The position numbers and the translations under genes were made by a program. A stretch of DNA of 64,000 bases, taken from NCBI RefSeq assembly GCF_964020115.1, contig NZ_OZ026542.1, positions 558,001 to 622,000 of the forward strand. Direction: 5' to 3'. The stretch is from Candidatus Regiella endosymbiont of Tuberolachnus salignus (GTDB taxonomy: Bacteria > Pseudomonadota > Gammaproteobacteria > Enterobacterales > Enterobacteriaceae). The notes under the pieces are model-generated. The model saw nothing but the letters and a program-made list of their open reading frames with translations, was not told the DNA's origin and made no database searches. Within the stretch, counting starts at the first letter, position 1. Each line of letters opens with the position of its first letter. Positions 58,577 through 64,000 of the stretch are shown here, one piece after another.

Positions 58577-61426
58577 ATGATAAACAATGATGCCATGGCC
58601 ACGACAGCGCCACCCACAACGCCAACCCCGCTTGGCATGGATTATGCCTTTCTGCGCAAAACGGGTATTGAGCATATTCAACGCTTAGCCGGTGAACTGT
58701 GGACTGACCATAACACACATGATCCCGGTATCACGCTATTGGAGTGTTTATGTTACGCCATCACCGATGTGAGTTATCGCTTATCGTTTGAGATGAAAGA
58801 TTTGTTGGCCGTATTACCCACCCACGGAAGCAACCCGTCAAACATAAGCCGTGCCCCTTTGTTTACGGCACGTGATATTCTGACTTCTCATCCTGTGACG
58901 CTCAACGACTATCGCAAATTGTTAATCGATATTCCTGGCGTCAGAAACGCATGGATTGAAAAAAATCCCGCGTCTTTGGTGCCCATTTATTATGAAGCCC
59001 AATCCAATTGCTTACGCTTGAATCAAGCCACGGAAACGGCAAAACCGCTGCCCCTACGCGGTATATACCAAGTGTATATCGCCAAGGACGACACGGTTTC
59101 CGATGGCAAAAAAGAACAAGCGCTGATGAAGACAGTGAAAGCGCGATTACACCAATACCGCCAGATCGCCGAGGATTTTGCCGATCCCATTCTGCTGCCC
59201 TTTGAAGAAATTACCGTAAAATTACACATCGTGGTGGCCGATGATGTGGATCTTGATCGCTTAGCGGCGCATATCTACTGGCAATTAAGTCAGGCGATTG
59301 CACCTACTCTCTCTTTTCATTCACTGAGTGCCCGGCGCCAGGAAAATAGGCCGATTGACACGATTTTTGAAGGACCTCCTTTAGCCAACGGTTTTATTGA
59401 TGAGACTGAGCTGGAAGGATTTGATCGTAAAACCACGCTGCGTAGCTCCGACTTTATTCATATTATTCTCGATATGGATGGTGTGCAGTCGGTGAAAAAA
59501 ATTGCGCTGGAAAGCAGTCAAAAGAGCGGATTTCACCAACCCTGGGTGTTAGAACTAGACCTGAATTACACACCGAAATTGAAACCGTTGCAACAACTGC
59601 TCGAAAGCGATCTACAATTTGAGCGCCAGGGTATCCTTTGTCAAATCAATATAGAGGCGGCTAAAGCACATCTCAAAAACGTGAAGGAGCGCGAGGCATT
59701 CGATAAAAAAAAGCAGCCGCTACAAGATATTCCACTGCCCCGCGGTCACTATCGACACCTCGGCGACTATGTATCGATACAACATGATCTCCCCCCCAAC
59801 TACGGTATAGGATCATTAGGGCTGCCCGATTCTGTCTCCCCAACGCGTAAAATTCAAGCCAAACAACTCAAAGCGTATTTACTTTTCTTTGATCAATTGC
59901 TGGCCAATTATCTTGCGCAATTAGCACACATTAGAGAGCTATTTTGTCCCCCTATAATAGGAGATACCGCGCCTCGGTCGATTCAGACGTATTTTACCCA
60001 GTCCGTCACCGATGTGCCGGAACTCGACAGTGTACTGAATCCCGATCACAAAACGCATTTACAGCAAGCCATAGAAAATGTTGACACGAAGATAACACGT
60101 GAAAATAAATTGTTAAATCATTTAATGGCCCGCTTTGGGGAGCAATTTATCGATGACGCTCTGTTGTTATATGACAAACAACAGCAGCGTAAGCCGGTGA
60201 TTTCTCTTGGCGAAAATAAAGCGCCTTGGCAGGGGTTTCATCTCGAGGACAAACTCGCTTTTCTGCAAGCCTACCCGCAAATGAGTGCCGCCCGTGGCAG
60301 CGCCTTTAACTATACCCAAAAAAGGGGGGATACGGACAATATTGCTGGCCTCAAAAGGCGTCTCTGCGGATTATTAGGTATACAAGCGGTGAATACCGCC
60401 ACGATTAACGATGAAGGATTTCACCTCGTTGAACATGTGCTGCTAAGACCCCGATCAACGCCGTCCACTGAGCCCTATTGGGCATTTTTGGGTTCACCGA
60501 TTGTTAATTTTTCGGAATCAGCGCCTACACGCATTGCTCGTTTTTCGAAATCAGCGCCTAACAGAACTGTCTGTCACGTTCCCGATCATGATTTACAAGC
60601 AGGTGATCACATCACGATTTCTAATACCACGCATTATAACGGGCGCTATGAAATAAAATGGACCGCCAAGGATTCTTTTCATATTGAAAAACCCTTTGTC
60701 GCGGAAGAGGCGAATCAAGGCAAATGGACGTTTCCTAACAGCACTTTAGCGCCTACACGCATTGCTCGTTTTTCGAAATCAGCGCCTAACAGAACTGTCT
60801 GTCACGTTCCCGATCATGATTTACAAGCAGGTGATCACATCACGATTTCTAATACCACGCATTATAACGGGCGCTATGAAATAAAATGGACCGCCAAGGA
60901 TTCCTTTCATATTGAAAAGCCCTTTGTCGCGGAAGAGGTGAATCAAGGCAAATGGACGTTTCCTAACAGCACTTTTTGTCATGCCTCCGATCACGGTTTA
61001 CAAAAAGGCGATCACATCACGGTTTCTGACACCGGTCATTATAAAGGGAATTATGAAATAAAATGGAAGGACAAGGATTACTTTTGTATTGAAAAGCCTT
61101 TTGTCGCAGAAGAGGCGAATCAAGCTCAATGGGCGATGGACATTCATGGGAAAGATCCTTATTCATTACAACTGAGTTTTATTTTTCCTGCTGCGTCAAA
61201 ACGATTTAAAGAGAAAAATTTTAAAAAATTGCTCTGTGACGTCTTAATCAATGAAGTGCCTGCCCACCTGGTGATTTATGTGCATTGGTTTAATTACAAG
61301 GCTATGTGCGCATTTGAAGAAGTCTATCAGGCGTGGTTAACGAAAATGGCCACCGATCCTACCTCTGCTTGGCAAGAATCGGTGCAATTACTGGCATTGC
61401 TTCGCATGGGCAAAGCGCTAACGTAG
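58577..61426 (+). CDS. Baseplate protein (Afp12-like) with tandem-repeat insert
   Basis: 949 residues. The N-terminus contains ELWTDHNTHDPGITLLECLC then YAITDVSYRL, the characteristic start of Afp12/Pvc12-type wedge proteins. A region near residues 420-600 (QLKAYLLFFDQLLANYLAQL, EGFHLVEHVLLRPR) is also family-typical. Between about 648 and 853 is an insert of three beta-type repeats of about 76 residues, the first two nearly identical. The conserved C-terminus (PAHLVIYVHWFNYKAMCAFE) follows. It pairs with the 52520 product to form baseplate wedges. Confidence 0.88.
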   Translation: MINNDAMATTAPPTTPTPLGMDYAFLRKTGIEHIQRLAGELWTDHNTHDPGITLLECLCYAITDVSYRLSFEMKDLLAVLPTHGSNPSNISRAPLFTARDILTSHPVTLNDYRKLLIDIPGVRNAWIEKNPASLVPIYYEAQSNCLRLNQATETAKPLPLRGIYQVYIAKDDTVSDGKKEQALMKTVKARLHQYRQIAEDFADPILLPFEEITVKLHIVVADDVDLDRLAAHIYWQLSQAIAPTLSFHSLSARRQENRPIDTIFEGPPLANGFIDETELEGFDRKTTLRSSDFIHIILDMDGVQSVKKIALESSQKSGFHQPWVLELDLNYTPKLKPLQQLLESDLQFERQGILCQINIEAAKAHLKNVKEREAFDKKKQPLQDIPLPRGHYRHLGDYVSIQHDLPPNYGIGSLGLPDSVSPTRKIQAKQLKAYLLFFDQLLANYLAQLAHIRELFCPPIIGDTAPRSIQTYFTQSVTDVPELDSVLNPDHKTHLQQAIENVDTKITRENKLLNHLMARFGEQFIDDALLLYDKQQQRKPVISLGENKAPWQGFHLEDKLAFLQAYPQMSAARGSAFNYTQKRGDTDNIAGLKRRLCGLLGIQAVNTATINDEGFHLVEHVLLRPRSTPSTEPYWAFLGSPIVNFSESAPTRIARFSKSAPNRTVCHVPDHDLQAGDHITISNTTHYNGRYEIKWTAKDSFHIEKPFVAEEANQGKWTFPNSTLAPTRIARFSKSAPNRTVCHVPDHDLQAGDHITISNTTHYNGRYEIKWTAKDSFHIEKPFVAEEVNQGKWTFPNSTFCHASDHGLQKGDHITVSDTGHYKGNYEIKWKDKDYFCIEKPFVAEEANQAQWAMDIHGKDPYSLQLSFIFPAASKRFKEKNFKKLLCDVLINEVPAHLVIYVHWFNYKAMCAFEEVYQAWLTKMATDPTSAWQESVQLLALLRMGKALT
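60521..61135 (+). repeat. 76-residue tandem repeat inside the Afp12-like gene
   Basis: Units at 60521-60748 and 60749-60976 (228 bases each) differ at only a few bases; a third, diverged and shorter unit runs to about 61135. Motif per unit: ITISNTTHYNGRYEIKW, then EKPFVAEE-NQ. In-frame copies suggest recent expansion. Confidence 0.9.
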
Positions 61427-61439
61427 CAGTCTACAGACG

Positions 61440-63803
61440 ATGCCAACGCACCTTATACAATGCCAAACCTGGATAGTGCACTTGTCCTCACAGCAGCCAA
61501 GCTGGGCGATAAAAAATACCCTCAGTCAATGGGCACGCGTACAGCTGCCGCCGATCTTGGCAAAGATTTGTGATGAGCAGATTGAAGCTAATCAGTGGTA
61601 TTCACTGGATAAAGTGGAACTGGATTTAGGGGTCATTACATTACCTGCTGAGCCACAACAGGTTATTGAGCAGATCGCTACGGCCTTTTCCCAGGCATTA
61701 GCTGAGCAATTACAGAACTTTAGGCCAGCGGCGATCATGAAGCGCGATGAAAATGCACAAGCGCTCCGTACGTTAGATTATTTTATTAAAACGGGCACGC
61801 GACCTTGGTGGGTTTCCAAAGACACCGTGGCACTGACTCAATGCTTGCTTCGGTTAATTGACCGTACCCCCGCACGGCTTAGAGAAAAATTATGTCACTA
61901 TCTCGCGCAAGCCGCCACTTTACAGCGCCTCATTGCACAGTGTTCTGATGATCAGCTATTAGCCCTCAGTCGACTATTAGCCCAAAACGATCATGTGGAG
62001 CTGTGGTGTCAACAAATCAGTGCCCCTTTACACCGTGCTTTTACCCGAGAACAGTTTGCTGCCATGGCATTAAGAAGCGCTTATTGGCAAGCCATATTAA
62101 TCACCAGTGAGATGATGAGCCGTGTAAAAATCGATAAGACAGCTTTTTATAAGCACGTCCTGCTACACCTGGCCACCCATTGTCAGCTCAATTATCATTA
62201 CCTTTTGGTGAGGCTGTTCACCACGCTCAAGGCGCAAGAAAAAATTGCCGACCCCTGGCCGATACTGTTACCTGAGCAGCATGGCAGTCCATCAACACGG
62301 GAAAAAAATGATGTAAACGCTTTTATAAATGAGGCTATTTATGAACAACTGCTCACCCAATTACAAATACTGAGAGCTTTTTGTACAGCCAAAAACAAGC
62401 AACCATCTCTCTCTTATACTCACACGCCAATGCTTGATATTGCTCGCCAAACAGGGCTGATAAGCAAGGTGGATCGCCTTGTCGACATCATCATGGCGAA
62501 TAAAAAAAGATTTTCTGAACATCCTCAGACGCGAGAAGTGGAACTCAATCGCTTTAGGGCGTATTTAAACAAAATAATCCCTCAATTAGGGATCCCTTCA
62601 TCTGAAACGTTGGCGCATCTGCCTTATCACCGCCTGGTGACGTTGCAACAAACGCTGAAGGAACTTGACACTTTTTCACTCATGCGAAAACATCACGTTT
62701 TTATTCGTAGCATCATGGAACAGATAAAGCCAAATGTGTCAAATCAAGTCACACTCAGGCATCAAGAGGGTAAAATCGCGACGCTTATCCCGCTGTTAAG
62801 GCAATTATTAAGCCGATTACAGCAAGAAATCACGAAAGCCGAACACCAATCCACGTCGAGTAAACGCGTTGACAAGGTTCAGCATGAACGCCTGTTACAG
62901 GGAACACGGCCAACCCCGTCGATAACAGTCGCCGATTGTGGAATCGGTCAATCTGAGCAATGCCAAAAGAGTCAGATAGCCTCGTTGATCCCTCACAGCG
63001 AGAAAGCGTCGTTAAATGATTTAAAAGAGAAAGTGACAAAGTTGCGTAAACACTATGGACGCTTATATCGGCAATACCAAGCACTATTAACATTGACGGG
63101 GCAAACCGCTACAGTGAAAGCGGCTAAGCACGACGTTGCCAACCTTATTTTGAGTACACCGTCCTTGCAACCTGTCACTGCGATGATCAATACGCTCTCT
63201 GTGGTGCTAAAAAAACAGCAGCAAGCACATCAAGCGGCGTTAATGCTCACTAAAACAATAAGCCAATCACTTTTACTGGCAAGAGAAGCGGATATAGATC
63301 AACATGAAGATATTTACGTTGATAATGCAGGGCTAGCGCTTTTAGGGATTTATTTAAAACCCTTTTTCACCACGGCGCACTTACTGCAAGGAGATCACTT
63401 TATTGATCACCTTGCAGCGCGGCGAGCCGCGTTGCTATTACAATACCTGATGACCTCACAGTCGATATGCTTTGAAGAAACCTTGACGTTTAATAAACTC
63501 CTTTGTGGTCTGAATTTACAAGTACCGATTGAGCGCACCATTGAAGTCAATGTCGCGGAGCAGGCGGCATGTGATCAGCTCTTTGCGCAGGTCAAAACCC
63601 AATGGCCGGTGATGACGCACCTATCAAACTCCTATTTGATTCAGCATTTTCTTATGCGCCAGGGGGTGATACGAAATCACCCCTATCACTGGCAATTACA
63701 AATAGAGCGTACGTCCCACGATGTGTTGATGAAAGGGATCACCTGGCCTATCAACCTCATTCAATTACCCTGGCTTGACAAACCTATACAAGTGGATTGG
63801 TAA
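61440..63803 (+). CDS. CIS tape measure protein (Afp14-like)
   Basis: 787 residues. The N-terminus (HLIQCQTWIVHLSSQQPSWA, VQLPPILAKICDEQI, WYSLDKVELDLGVI) is the CIS tape-measure family start. The long middle is helical, and the C-terminal part has YVDNAGLALLGIYLKPFFTT and the final SYLIQHFLMRQGVIRNHPYH then WQLQIERTSHDVLM, also typical. It sets tube length and may guide cargo loading. Located before the ATPase, as in Afp and PVC. Confidence 0.85.
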   Translation: MPTHLIQCQTWIVHLSSQQPSWAIKNTLSQWARVQLPPILAKICDEQIEANQWYSLDKVELDLGVITLPAEPQQVIEQIATAFSQALAEQLQNFRPAAIMKRDENAQALRTLDYFIKTGTRPWWVSKDTVALTQCLLRLIDRTPARLREKLCHYLAQAATLQRLIAQCSDDQLLALSRLLAQNDHVELWCQQISAPLHRAFTREQFAAMALRSAYWQAILITSEMMSRVKIDKTAFYKHVLLHLATHCQLNYHYLLVRLFTTLKAQEKIADPWPILLPEQHGSPSTREKNDVNAFINEAIYEQLLTQLQILRAFCTAKNKQPSLSYTHTPMLDIARQTGLISKVDRLVDIIMANKKRFSEHPQTREVELNRFRAYLNKIIPQLGIPSSETLAHLPYHRLVTLQQTLKELDTFSLMRKHHVFIRSIMEQIKPNVSNQVTLRHQEGKIATLIPLLRQLLSRLQQEITKAEHQSTSSKRVDKVQHERLLQGTRPTPSITVADCGIGQSEQCQKSQIASLIPHSEKASLNDLKEKVTKLRKHYGRLYRQYQALLTLTGQTATVKAAKHDVANLILSTPSLQPVTAMINTLSVVLKKQQQAHQAALMLTKTISQSLLLAREADIDQHEDIYVDNAGLALLGIYLKPFFTTAHLLQGDHFIDHLAARRAALLLQYLMTSQSICFEETLTFNKLLCGLNLQVPIERTIEVNVAEQAACDQLFAQVKTQWPVMTHLSNSYLIQHFLMRQGVIRNHPYHWQLQIERTSHDVLMKGITWPINLIQLPWLDKPIQVDW

Positions 63804-63805
63804 AA

Positions 63806-64000
63806 ATGCCCCTCTCATTCTTTTCAAGCTCGTTTGAGCATTTGCTCACCGAGCTTAAGCGCATGGACGCTTTGATAAAAGCTTATGTAAAACAAGCAAT
63901 CACAACACAAACGCATGATAATCCCTACCCCGGTTTGCAAGTGACGGCCCAAGAAGCGCAGGCGTTACTTAATGACACTGTGGGGCTGCCTTTTTGGCAT
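63806..64000 (+). CDS. AAA+ ATPase of the CIS (Afp15-like), 3' part outside window
   Basis: 65 residues visible, from the ATG at 63806, two bases after the tape-measure stop: FEHLLTELKRMDALIKAYVK, then GLQVTAQEAQALLNDTVGLP then FWH. This resembles the N-terminal domain of the eCIS ATPases that follow the tape measure gene (Afp15/Pvc15). The Walker motifs would lie beyond the window edge, so the call rests on the N-terminus and gene order. Confidence 0.7.
   Translation, partial: MPLSFFSSSFEHLLTELKRMDALIKAYVKQAITTQTHDNPYPGLQVTAQEAQALLNDTVGLPFWH

Overview
The window most resembles an accessory-rich, IS-laden chromosome of a Gram-negative insect-associated Enterobacterales symbiont (Regiella, Hamiltonella or Fukatsuia-like; Photorhabdus and Yersinia are the free-living comparators). 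This is inferred from the gene set: two-partner-secretion haemagglutinins, SymE toxins, an Afp/PVC-type contractile injection system, and many decaying IS elements and pseudogenes. No ribosomal or housekeeping marker is present, so the genus is not proven.

Left part (1-22,000): a mosaic built from repeats of one mobile-looking module. The module has a tyrosine recombinase and a CHC2/TOPRIM primase-ATPase on the minus strand, divergent from an XRE repressor and a SymE-like gene on the plus strand. The SymE-like gene converges, across a hairpin terminator, on a CDI immunity gene and a CdiA toxin C-terminus. One copy is intact (16,794-21,596). One has its recombinase broken by an IS3 element (5,118-11,357). 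Two further HTH-SymE remnants (1,726-2,188 and 13,460-13,922) are cut by IS21 insertions. A segment of about 4.1 kb (1-4,089 and 11,735-15,823) is present twice in direct orientation. Beside the intact module is a GC-rich, hairpin-rich stretch carrying two inverted sites that resemble XerCD dif (16,521-16,626), like the folded attP of dif-integrating filamentous phages.

Middle (21,661-35,898): a complete CDI locus on the minus strand, cdiB, a 4,043-residue cdiA and a downstream candidate immunity gene. Two orphan CdiA-CT/immunity pairs to the left share the pretoxin region of this cdiA but carry a different toxin. One of them has gained its own Sec signal peptide.

36,000-43,700: an AT-rich stretch of small unknown or secreted peptides, IS5, IS481, ISL3 and IS3 debris, an astacin-like metalloprotease, the 3' fragment of a tRNA-Arg (a probable attachment-site scar), and a worn phage regulation and lysis block (Q-like antiterminator, holin and amidase remnants).

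43,765-64,000: a contractile injection system on the plus strand: tail fibre, one sheath, two tube proteins, a DUF5908 protein, LysM adaptor, VgrG-like hub and spike, gp25, spike tip, two large baseplate proteins with an S74-type fibre between them, tape measure, and the start of the AAA+ ATPase, where the window ends. The reading frames of the structural genes are intact, whereas the adjacent lysis genes are broken. This fits a tail-like particle kept as a host weapon.
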